Of a DNA stretch of 5,552 nucleotides, positions 1-5,305 are shown piece by piece. A program made the position numbers and the translations under genes. The DNA is taken from contig QMVO01000137.1 in assembly GCA_003661125.1 (NCBI GenBank), forward strand, positions 1 through 5,552. Direction: 5' to 3'. How positions within the stretch are numbered: the stretch's first letter is position 1; the number at the start of each line of letters is the position of its first letter. The notes below the pieces were generated by a model that saw only the letters and a program-made list of their open reading frames with translations, was not told the DNA's origin and ran no database searches. The DNA comes from Methanosarcinales archaeon. GTDB taxonomy: Archaea; Halobacteriota; Syntropharchaeia; Alkanophagales; Methanospirareceae.

Positions 1-192
1 CCTTCACTCATAGTAAAGTGGAGGAAACAATATTTTGATGATCCTGAGAACGCCTTCAGGGGAAACGGTAAGACATATAAGGAGAATGCGAGGATAGCGG
101 AGCTTGAGAGGATGGTTGGACGGGTCTTTGAAAGAGGTCAAATCAACGGAGTTTATAATCAAAAATGTTATATATGGTTAAACATTATCTGA
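1..192 (+). pseudogene. IS3-family transposase OrfA remnant (partial, cut by left edge)
   Basis: Frame 1 is open from the window edge to a TGA at 190-192. The first 43 or so codons read like the segment of IS3-family OrfA that joins the helix-turn-helix to the leucine zipper: VKWRKQYFDDPENAF, then a Gly-rich GNGKTYKE stretch, then ARIAELERMVGRV. In the family, OrfA (HTH_Tnp_1 type) binds the element ends and is normally fused to the OrfB integrase by frameshifting. The zipper should continue with further leucine heptads (about AEN-x-x-LKK). Instead the similarity stops near base 130, and the remaining codons look like random translation up to the stop. No OrfB DDE core follows. I read it as a decayed fragment, not an active element. 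The family call rests on motif recognition only. Confidence 0.6.
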
Positions 193-203
193 TAAAAAGA
201 GGT
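168..203 (+). promoter_or_regulatory. Putative TATA box and Shine-Dalgarno site upstream of the 212 start
   Basis: TTATATAT at 168-175 has the composition of an archaeal TATA box. GAGGT at 199-203 lies 8 bases before the ATG at 212, a good Shine-Dalgarno distance. The final stretch before the ATG (AGAGGTATGTTAAAATG) resembles the one before the UbiA gene (AGGTGATGTAAAATG, ending at 5308). This supports 212 as a real translation start, even though the protein it begins looks like an internal part of AglB. The transcription start is not determinable here. Confidence 0.45.
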
Positions 204-211
204 ATGTTAAA

Positions 212-352
212 ATGTCCTACCTTTATTTGGAAAATAACCCGCCGGTTTTTATCATTTCCTTAGCTATGATAGCGCCTGCGCTCTCTTTCGGTTTTCTTTC
301 TGAATTCCATCTTCTTTCCCTTTTCCTCGGTATAATCGTGTTCTTTTTTTTT
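212..352 (+). pseudogene. aglB: 5' piece of the damaged aglB reading frame (frame 2, before the frameshift)
   Basis: From ATG 212, frame 2 encodes two hydrophobic stretches, roughly residues 10-30 and 33-48, as expected for consecutive membrane helices of an AglB/STT3 transmembrane domain. After the run of nine Ts at 344-352, frame 2 becomes unlike any membrane domain (NGTFFFAENSENKILWIS) and ends at 517. Frame 3 continues sensibly from the same point (LTALSFSLKIARIKSYGYP, then VAILALGITS), joining the main aglB frame. The shift equals one surplus T or two missing bases. The piece begins well inside the usual AglB membrane domain: the first helices and the first external loop with its acidic catalytic motif are not upstream. 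It could be a true pseudogene, a sequencing or assembly indel in a homopolymer, or slippage during expression. Confidence 0.55.
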
Positions 353-416
353 AACGGCACTTTCTTTTTCGCTGAAAATAGCGAGAATAAAATCTTATGG
401 ATATCCTGTTGCAATT

Positions 417-2210
417 TTGGCACTTGGTATAACCTCCATTGTTCTTTTAAAAGTTTTCGACTCATCTTTATACTCAAGGCTAACAGGACCGTTTTTATAC
501 GTATTTACGCCTTCTAAGACTTATTTAACCATAGCAGAAGTTCAACCTATGGACTGGGGCAACATCTGGCATTGGTTCACCACCACTTTCTTCCTCGCTT
601 TTGCTGCCCTCGCATTAATTGGTTATAATATTTGGAGTAGATGGAAAGTGGAAGAGATTTTATTTGTCGTATGGAGTGTGGCGATACTTTTTGCTTGTTT
701 CGGTCAGAACAGATTCGCAGCGTATTATGCAGTTAATGTTGCTATTTTGTGTGGTTTCCTATCATGGAAGCTTCTCGAGTTTGCAGCGGTTAGAGCCGAA
801 AGTAAAGAAAAAGGTGAAAGAGAGCAGGGGATAAAGATAGAAAAAGGAAAAAGGAAGATAAAGAGGGGAGGGGAGAGGGGAAGAAAAGCGAAAAAGAAGT
901 ATAATGAGAAGAAATCAAAAGAAGCGCAGAGGCTCGCAGCTAAGAAGTTTTTTCGCGCTGATATTATCTTCTCTTTTATTGTTATCTTACTCGTTGTTTT
1001 TTATCCTCTCTTAAACGAGTCCGTGGCAAAGGCAAAGCTTGGCAGTGGAGGTCCGGGATACGGTTGGTATGAATCTCTTTTATGGATGGGGGAAAATACA
1101 CCTGATCCGGGTGTTGATTATTATGCTTTGTATCCCGAAGATTATACCTATCCGGAATCAGCATATTCGGTGATGAGCTGGTGGGACTACGGTCATTGGA
1201 TCACTTACATCGCGCATAGGATCCCTGTTGCTAACCCTTTTCAGCAAGGGATAGGCGGACCTTATCAAGGGAATGCTCCAGGATCCTGTGTTTTCTTCAT
1301 TGCGAAGAACGAGTCAGAAGCGAATAGAGTTTTGGATTCTCTTGATGTGAGATATGTGATAAGTGATTTCAAGATGGCAGATGCGATGAACTCCTACTAT
1401 AATACTTACGGAGTGATGACCTTTTGGGCAAATGACACCGCCGGGCATTATGGGGGGTATCAAACAGAAGGGAGAATCACTTTTGAGATAGGAAAAGAGT
1501 ATTTTAACACGATGGTAACAAAGCTGCACATGTTTGATGGAAGAGAGGTGCAATTTAAAGGAGGATACATTGGACAGTCATCAGTATTGTTAGTTAAGCC
1601 ATTTCACGCGAAACCTCTGCGTCATTACAGGTTGGTGCATGAATCTCCAAAATACATGTTCCCTCACGCTGTTCTAAATGCAGCCACAGAAGATATGCTT
1701 GGATGGGAATGCGTTAGTAAGAATTATACAGAGGCAAAAGAATTAGCACCGAAGCTTCATTCTGGCGTTCGAGATCCAAAAAATCCTGAAGTGATCAGGT
1801 GGACTCCTTCGTTTATCTCTCCAGTGAGTTATGTAAAGGTGTTTGAATACGTAAAGGGAGCGAGAATAGAAGGAAGGGCTCCCGATGGTTCCATAGTTGA
1901 GATAGCAACAAATGTAACCACAAACCAGGGAAGAGAATTTATATACTCGCAAACAACAATATCCAACGGGTCTTATAAGTTTATTGTGCCATATTCAACA
2001 ACAGGACCAGTAGAAGGAGGCACAAATTATGATGTTCTCGCTACTACTTATAAAATAAGAGCAGGGCATATAGAAAATGAGACGATAGTATGGGACATTG
2101 GGAAGGAAATAGAGGTCAAGGAAAAAGAAGTGTTGGAAGGAAAAACCATAAGAGTGGATCTTTTTGCCGATTTGGGTATTTATATAATGAACACAGATTT
2201 AAGGGAGTAA
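417..2210 (+). CDS. aglB: Oligosaccharyltransferase AglB (STT3 family), C-terminal two-thirds; lacks N-terminal membrane half
   Basis: AglB transfers a lipid-linked glycan to Asn in N-X-S/T sequons on the outer face of the archaeal membrane. Numbering from the TTG at 417, visible parts are: a helix at residues 1-14; the TIXE motif of external loop 5 as TIAE at 38-41; helices at about 51-72 and 80-95; the conserved QNRFAAYYA at 97-105; a very basic cytoplasmic loop at 126-180; the last helix at 182-200; the WWDYG sequon-binding motif at 255-259; DFKMADAM at 317-324, which resembles the family's DK/DM-type motif; and a C-terminal beta domain from about 470 (FEYVKGARIEG, then PYSTTG). TTG 417 has no Shine-Dalgarno site and coding clearly begins earlier in this frame (YGYPVAIL just upstream), so this start is a technical one. 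Joined with the piece from 212, the frame is about 665 codons. It still lacks the N-terminal helices and the DXD-type acidic motif of loop 1, so it is probably inactive alone. Confidence 0.85.
   Translation: MALGITSIVLLKVFDSSLYSRLTGPFLYVFTPSKTYLTIAEVQPMDWGNIWHWFTTTFFLAFAALALIGYNIWSRWKVEEILFVVWSVAILFACFGQNRFAAYYAVNVAILCGFLSWKLLEFAAVRAESKEKGEREQGIKIEKGKRKIKRGGERGRKAKKKYNEKKSKEAQRLAAKKFFRADIIFSFIVILLVVFYPLLNESVAKAKLGSGGPGYGWYESLLWMGENTPDPGVDYYALYPEDYTYPESAYSVMSWWDYGHWITYIAHRIPVANPFQQGIGGPYQGNAPGSCVFFIAKNESEANRVLDSLDVRYVISDFKMADAMNSYYNTYGVMTFWANDTAGHYGGYQTEGRITFEIGKEYFNTMVTKLHMFDGREVQFKGGYIGQSSVLLVKPFHAKPLRHYRLVHESPKYMFPHAVLNAATEDMLGWECVSKNYTEAKELAPKLHSGVRDPKNPEVIRWTPSFISPVSYVKVFEYVKGARIEGRAPDGSIVEIATNVTTNQGREFIYSQTTISNGSYKFIVPYSTTGPVEGGTNYDVLATTYKIRAGHIENETIVWDIGKEIEVKEKEVLEGKTIRVDLFADLGIYIMNTDLRE
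792..956 (+). repeat. Low-complexity purine-rich segment encoding a Lys/Glu/Arg-rich loop in AglB
   Basis: This part of aglB is almost all A and G on the + strand. It contains three closely spaced G4 runs at 865-868, 870-873 and 877-880, plus a fourth GGGG at 827-830. The encoded residues 126-180 are mostly K, E, R and G, and sit between the last two membrane helices. Charged low-complexity loops at this place are common in archaeal AglB and should face the cytoplasm. The composition contrasts with the pyrimidine-rich sequence at about 280-370 that encodes membrane helices. Confidence 0.6.
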
Positions 2211-2222
2211 TATTTAATGTAT

Positions 2223-2236
2223 TATTTTATAAAATA
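2223..2236. promoter_or_regulatory. Perfect 14-base AT palindrome with TATA-box character, upstream of yjbQ
   Basis: TATTTTATAAAATA reads the same on both strands and includes a TTTATAAA core. It lies in the 54-base gap after aglB, about 30 bases before the yjbQ ATG at 2265, a suitable distance for an archaeal core promoter with a short leader. It would serve as the promoter of the yjbQ-trpF-DUF3782-trpB cluster. The perfect symmetry could also make it an operator, but AT-only palindromes of this size arise easily by chance. Confidence 0.4.
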
Positions 2237-2264
2237 ACGAAATAAGGAGAAATGGGGATAAGAA

Positions 2265-2681
2265 ATGAGCGTTGTAACCGAGGAACTGCACTTTGATACA
2301 AAAGGAGAAGTAGAAATTGTAAATATAACCGATAAGGTGAACAGCAAGCTAAGGGAATCAAGCATTGAGGAGGGTATTGTAACTATCTTTGTCCCGGGCT
2401 CGACAGGAGCGGTGACGACCATAGAATACGAACCTGGTCTATTGCAGGATTTACCCGCAGCACTGGAGAGATTGTTCCCGAAAGGAATCGACTACGCGCA
2501 TGAACTTAGGTGGCATGATGGAAACGGGCATTCGCATATAAGAGCCTCTTTTTTGGGTCCCTCACTGACTGTGCCTTTTAGAAATAACAAGATGCTTTTG
2601 GGAACGTGGCAGCAGGTTGTGTTTGTCGAATTGGACAATAAGAGAAGGTCGAGAAGGATAATCCTTCAGATAGTCGGATAA
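2265..2681 (+). CDS. yjbQ: YjbQ / UPF0047 family protein (secondary thiamine-phosphate synthase family)
   Basis: The 138-residue product matches the whole small, single-domain YjbQ family in length and motif order: GSTGAV at residues 45-50, YAHE at 77-80, HDGNGHSH at 84-91 and GTWQQVVFVELD at 113-124. The clustered histidines (79, 84, 89, 91) are the family's likely metal or active-site residues. E. coli YjbQ was reported to have a weak, secondary thiamine-phosphate synthase activity; the physiological role in archaea is unsettled, so the product name should be taken as a family label. AAGGAGA at 2244-2250 and GGGG at 2254-2257 precede the ATG; the second is better spaced. It starts a tightly packed cluster, with trpF 29 bases downstream. 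No damage is visible. Confidence 0.9.
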   Translation: MSVVTEELHFDTKGEVEIVNITDKVNSKLRESSIEEGIVTIFVPGSTGAVTTIEYEPGLLQDLPAALERLFPKGIDYAHELRWHDGNGHSHIRASFLGPSLTVPFRNNKMLLGTWQQVVFVELDNKRRSRRIILQIVG

Positions 2682-2700
2682 AAGGAAAAGGGGAAAAAAG

Positions 2701-2739
2701 ATGTTAGCAAATGAGCGAAAACACAAACACGAAAGTTAA
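2701..2739 (+). other. Possible 12-residue overlapping reading frame at the trpF start
   Basis: An ATG at 2701 opens a frame of 12 codons (MLANERKHKHES) ending in TAA at 2737-2739, overlapping the trpF start in another frame. The nearest Shine-Dalgarno-like run, GGGG at 2690-2693, is 7 bases from this ATG but 17 from the trpF ATG at 2711. The peptide has no Trp, so it is not an obvious tryptophan attenuator. It may be chance, or translation here may feed ribosomes to trpF. Confidence 0.15.
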
Positions 2740-3403
2740 AATTTGCGGCAATACGTGTGTTGCGGATGCCATAATGGCGGTAGAAGCAGGCGCTGATGCT
2801 GTCGGCGTGATAAATGTCGCTAATACGAGGAGGTATATCAATTTAGAAACTATAAAGCAAATATTCGATGCTTTACCGATATTTGTATCAAGGGTCGTGG
2901 TTATCACGCTGGAGAATATGCCAATCGAATTCGCGCTGGATAAGATAAAATTAATAGAAGCCACTGGCGCGGATTGCATACAGCTTCATGGCGAGGAACC
3001 AGTAGAGTTTGTCGCAGATTTACGTGAAAGTATGGAGAGTAGAATAGGGATAATAAAAAAAATTGGCATTGGTGGAGATAGAAAGGAGTGCTTGGAGAAC
3101 GCTTTAGCATATGAAGACGTTGTAGATGCAATATTGCTGGATACCGCAGCAGGGGTAACGGGGAAAATAGGAGGAACAGGGAAAGAACATGATTGGAACA
3201 TTAGCAAAGAAATTACCGAGCGTGTAAAAAAGCCAGTGATCCTTGCCGGTGGATTAAATCCTGATAACGTTGCAAAAGCAATAGTACTGGTAAAGCCTTA
3301 TGCAGTGGACGTGTCCAGCGGCGTGGAAAGCGAGGTGAGAAAGAAGGATACGGTGAAGGTGAAGAAATTCGTAAATATAGCAAAACGGGTGAACAAGCAA
3401 TAG
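2711..3403 (+). CDS. trpF: Phosphoribosylanthranilate isomerase TrpF
   Basis: TrpF catalyses the Amadori rearrangement of N-(5'-phosphoribosyl)anthranilate to CdRP, the third step from anthranilate toward tryptophan, in the cytoplasm. The 230-residue product has the expected single beta/alpha-barrel layout. Visible signatures are VKICGN at residues 9-14 with the general-base Cys12; CIQLHGEE at 89-96; LLDT at 142-145 with the general-acid Asp144; GGTGKEHDW at 154-162; and the phosphate-binding AGGLNPDNV (179-187) and DVSSGVE (200-206). The usual loop with SPR after strand 2 reads NTRRY here (residues 38-42), so the Arg is kept while Ser-Pro is replaced. The ATG at 2711 was chosen because VKICG follows after only eight residues. 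It sits 29 bases after yjbQ and shortly before the DUF3782 gene, in the same direction, so co-transcription is likely. Confidence 0.95.
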   Translation: MSENTNTKVKICGNTCVADAIMAVEAGADAVGVINVANTRRYINLETIKQIFDALPIFVSRVVVITLENMPIEFALDKIKLIEATGADCIQLHGEEPVEFVADLRESMESRIGIIKKIGIGGDRKECLENALAYEDVVDAILLDTAAGVTGKIGGTGKEHDWNISKEITERVKKPVILAGGLNPDNVAKAIVLVKPYAVDVSSGVESEVRKKDTVKVKKFVNIAKRVNKQ

Positions 3404-3433
3404 CTTTTTTATTTGACAAAATATAATGTTAAG

Positions 3434-3934
3434 ATGGCAATGGCAGAGAAAGGGGGAGTCCGCAAAAAAGAAATAGAGAAGGTTATAATCGAGGAACTGC
3501 CGAGTCTGATGGCTGAGTCACCTGCATTCAGGCATCAGTTAATGGGCATTGTAGCAGAGGTATTTGTAAGAAAGGAAGAACTAAAACAAGTGCTTGATGC
3601 GATAAGGGACCTGAGAGAGGATTTCAATACAAGGTTTGATGAGCATTCGAGAATACTTGATGGGCATTCAAAGAGACTTGAAGAAATGTCAATGAGGCTT
3701 GAGGAGCACTCCAAAACCATCGAAGAACTGATGAAAAGACTGGACGAACATGAAAAGAGGTTGGAATCTGCTATTGGTGGACTTGGTGCAAGGAGGGGGA
3801 TAATGAGTGAAGAATCATTTAGACAAGGATTAAAAGGTATTTTGCAAGACCTTGGATTAAAAGTTGAAAGATATATTGATTATGACCCGGAGGGGATAGA
3901 AGTTTATACTTCCGGCTATGAGGTAAGAATTTAG
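3434..3934 (+). CDS. DUF3782-like coiled-coil protein, missing its C-terminal nuclease-like core
   Basis: I read this as the N-terminal part of a DUF3782-type protein, a family whose members pair a coiled coil with a PD-(D/E)XK-like C-terminal fold; biological role unknown. From ATG 3434 (166 residues), the front is a helical segment (KKEIEKVIIEELPSLM, then FRHQLMGIVAEVF), then seven unbroken heptads at residues 68-116 (types LEEHSKT and LDEHEKR), then GARRGIMSEESFRQGLKGIL, and finally VERYIDYDPEG. Intact relatives should continue with the acidic and Glu-X-Lys catalytic strands, but here the frame stops right after GYEVRI and trpB begins 20 bases later. The gene therefore looks C-terminally deleted. 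The open frame reaches back to TTG 3413, only 9 bases after trpF; no start has a Shine-Dalgarno site, so the start is uncertain. It is an odd interloper between trpF and trpB. Confidence 0.65.
   Translation: MAMAEKGGVRKKEIEKVIIEELPSLMAESPAFRHQLMGIVAEVFVRKEELKQVLDAIRDLREDFNTRFDEHSRILDGHSKRLEEMSMRLEEHSKTIEELMKRLDEHEKRLESAIGGLGARRGIMSEESFRQGLKGILQDLGLKVERYIDYDPEGIEVYTSGYEVRI
3635..3781 (+). repeat. Seven degenerate 21-base units encoding coiled-coil heptads
   Basis: Each 21-base unit encodes one heptad that begins with Phe, Leu or Ile, usually followed by two acidic residues, His or Met, Ser or Glu, and Lys or Arg: for example LDGHSKR, LEEMSMR, LEEHSKT and LDEHEKR. The first six units are clear, and the seventh (LESAIGG) decays into the next domain. 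The units differ at many bases, so this is protein-level periodicity and not a recent tandem duplication. Confidence 0.75.
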
Positions 3935-3944
3935 AAATAGAATA

Positions 3945-3950
3945 AAAGGA
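3945..3950 (+). promoter_or_regulatory. Shine-Dalgarno site of trpB
   Basis: AAAGGA lies 4 bases before the ATG at 3955 and 7 bases before a TTG at 3958. The spacing is slightly better for the TTG, but the two choices differ by a single residue. Confidence 0.45.
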
Positions 3951-3954
3951 AAAA

Positions 3955-5154
3955 ATGTTGAGCAAACCTGATGCACATGGAAAATATGGAATATATGGCG
4001 GAAAGTTTGCACCTGAGGTGTTGATGTCGGCATTAGAAGAACTTGAAGCAGCATTTAATAGTTTTTACAACGACAAAAGTTTTAAACATGATTTAGACAA
4101 GCTTTTGAGAACTTATGCAGGTCGTCCTACCCCTCTTTACTATGCAAAGAATCTGTCTGAGGCGTATGGTGCGAGGATTTATCTGAAACGAGAGGATTTG
4201 GTACATGGCGGTGCGCATAAACTGAACAATACTCTGGGACAGTGCTTACTGGCGAAGCACATGGGCAAGAGGCGAATCATTGCAGAAACCGGAGCAGGTC
4301 AGCACGGAGTAGCTACTGCGATGGCTGCCTCGGTTCTGGAGCTTGAATGTGAAGTGTATATGGGTACCGAGGACATAGATCGGCAGAAATTGAACGTGTT
4401 TCGGATGAGGCTTTTAGGTGCAAAGGTTAACCCGGTTGATTCTGGCTCTAAAACGTTGAAGGATGCGATAAACGAATCCATGCGAGATTGGGTGACTAAC
4501 GTCGAGAATACTTATTACCTGATTGGCAGTGTGGTGGGACCTCACCCCTATCCATTGATAGTACGCGAGTTTCAGCGAGTTATCAGCAAGGAGACAAAGG
4601 AGCAGATATTAAATGCAGAGAAGAGGTTGCCAGACACCATAATAGCGTGTGTCGGCGGAGGCAGTAATGCGATGGGTATATTTTACGATTTCCTGGAAGA
4701 TGAGCAGGTGGAGCTTATTGGCGTGGAAGCAGCAGGAAAGGGAATAGAGACCGGAGAACACGGAGCTTCGATATGTGCTGGCACAGAAGGAGTCTTGCAC
4801 GGGATGTATTCGAAATTATTGCAAGATAAGCATGGACAAATAAAACAATCATACAGCTTTGCTCCTGGGCTTGATTATCCCGGTGTGGGACCAGAGCTAG
4901 CTTATTTATCAGAGTCAGGGAGGGTAAAAATGGTTTCTGCTACGGACGAGGAAACTTTAAGTGCTTTTGAGATTCTATCAAGGAAAGAGGGTATAATACC
5001 CGCCTTGGAATCGGCTCATGCAATTCATTATGCAATAGAAGAAGCGAAGAGGAAGAGTAAAGAGCAAAGAGACCGTCTGATTGTGGTGAACCTTTCAGGG
5101 AGAGGTGATAAGGACATATTTCTTGTGGAAAAGGTGCTTGGAGATAGAGGATAA
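3955..5154 (+). CDS. trpB: Tryptophan synthase beta chain TrpB (TrpB1 type)
   Basis: TrpB condenses indole with L-serine using PLP, normally in an alpha2-beta2 complex with TrpA that channels indole. The 399-residue product is the usual length. It opens with the family start GKYGIYGGKFAPE (residues 9-21). HGGAHKLNN holds the PLP-binding Lys89; AETGAGQHG contains the catalytic Glu111; then come GSVVGPHPYP (191-200), the phosphate-binding GGGSNA (234-239), GLDYPGVGPELAYL (305-318), EGIIPALESAHA (345-356) and SGRGDKD (381-387). All functional motifs are present and I see no damage. The compact length and motif set fit TrpB1, not the longer TrpB2 type. Upstream, 20 bases separate it from the DUF3782 gene. 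Downstream, trpA is not found in the 151-base gap nor as the next gene, so its partner must be elsewhere or absent. Confidence 0.97.
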   Translation: MLSKPDAHGKYGIYGGKFAPEVLMSALEELEAAFNSFYNDKSFKHDLDKLLRTYAGRPTPLYYAKNLSEAYGARIYLKREDLVHGGAHKLNNTLGQCLLAKHMGKRRIIAETGAGQHGVATAMAASVLELECEVYMGTEDIDRQKLNVFRMRLLGAKVNPVDSGSKTLKDAINESMRDWVTNVENTYYLIGSVVGPHPYPLIVREFQRVISKETKEQILNAEKRLPDTIIACVGGGSNAMGIFYDFLEDEQVELIGVEAAGKGIETGEHGASICAGTEGVLHGMYSKLLQDKHGQIKQSYSFAPGLDYPGVGPELAYLSESGRVKMVSATDEETLSAFEILSRKEGIIPALESAHAIHYAIEEAKRKSKEQRDRLIVVNLSGRGDKDIFLVEKVLGDRG

Positions 5155-5167
5155 AAAGTGGTGTGGG

Positions 5168-5249
5168 TTTTTGTTAATATGCTGGCAAAAGAAAGCGGGG
5201 ACAAAGACTTCACTTGTTTTTTCGGCGAAGCAAATGCATTTCCGTTTTT
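5168..5249 (+). terminator. Possible oligo-T terminator region after trpB
   Basis: Three T-runs lie on the + strand of the trpB-UbiA gap: TTTTT at 5168-5172, TTTTTT at 5217-5222 and TTTTT at 5245-5249. Archaeal RNA polymerase often stops at such U-tracts without a hairpin, and none is obvious here. The new promoter just downstream fits a transcription boundary. Confidence 0.4.
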
Positions 5250-5267
5250 AACACTTATCAACAACTA

Positions 5268-5300
5268 TTTATATTGCAACGTTTGATGAATATAGGTGAT
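5268..5300 (+). promoter_or_regulatory. TATA box and strong Shine-Dalgarno site of the UbiA-family gene
   Basis: TTTATATT at 5268-5275 is a good archaeal TATA-box candidate 30 bases before the ATG at 5306. GGTGAT at 5295-5300 is complementary to the 3' end of 16S rRNA and lies 5 bases before that ATG. This fixes the start well and suggests the gene is transcribed separately from trpB. Confidence 0.6.
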
Positions 5301-5305
5301 GTAAA

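Noticed and set aside
223..477. Minus-strand open frame rich in Lys and Arg opposite the start of aglB
   Set aside because: It is the complement of pyrimidine-rich sequence encoding membrane helices. It has no start signal or recognisable domain.
3405..3410. T6 run just after trpF as a terminator
   Set aside because: It is short and isolated, and the next genes in the same direction are closely packed, so read-through is more likely than a stop here.
2704..3419. Several minus-strand open frames opposite trpF
   Set aside because: They are shadows of a well-supported gene and show low-complexity Ser/Pro/Leu content with no motifs.
3413..3427. TTGACA at 3413-3418 and TATAAT at 3422-3427, resembling a bacterial promoter
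   Set aside because: The two boxes are only 3 bases apart, while a functional bacterial promoter needs about 17. The surrounding genes are archaeal.
3635..3781. Regularly spaced repeats that might suggest a CRISPR array
   Set aside because: The 21-base periodicity is contiguous, with no unique spacers, and is explained by coiled-coil heptads.
4198..4230. TrpB motif HGGAHKLNN instead of the textbook HTGAHKINN
   Set aside because: From memory this is a normal variant in archaeal (methanogen-type) TrpB. The PLP lysine and catalytic Glu are present, so it is not a sign of altered function.
5158..5286. Open frame of 42 codons from GTG after trpB
   Set aside because: It has no recognisable family, no Shine-Dalgarno site, and no similarity to the start of TrpA. 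It also runs through the TATA box of the next gene.
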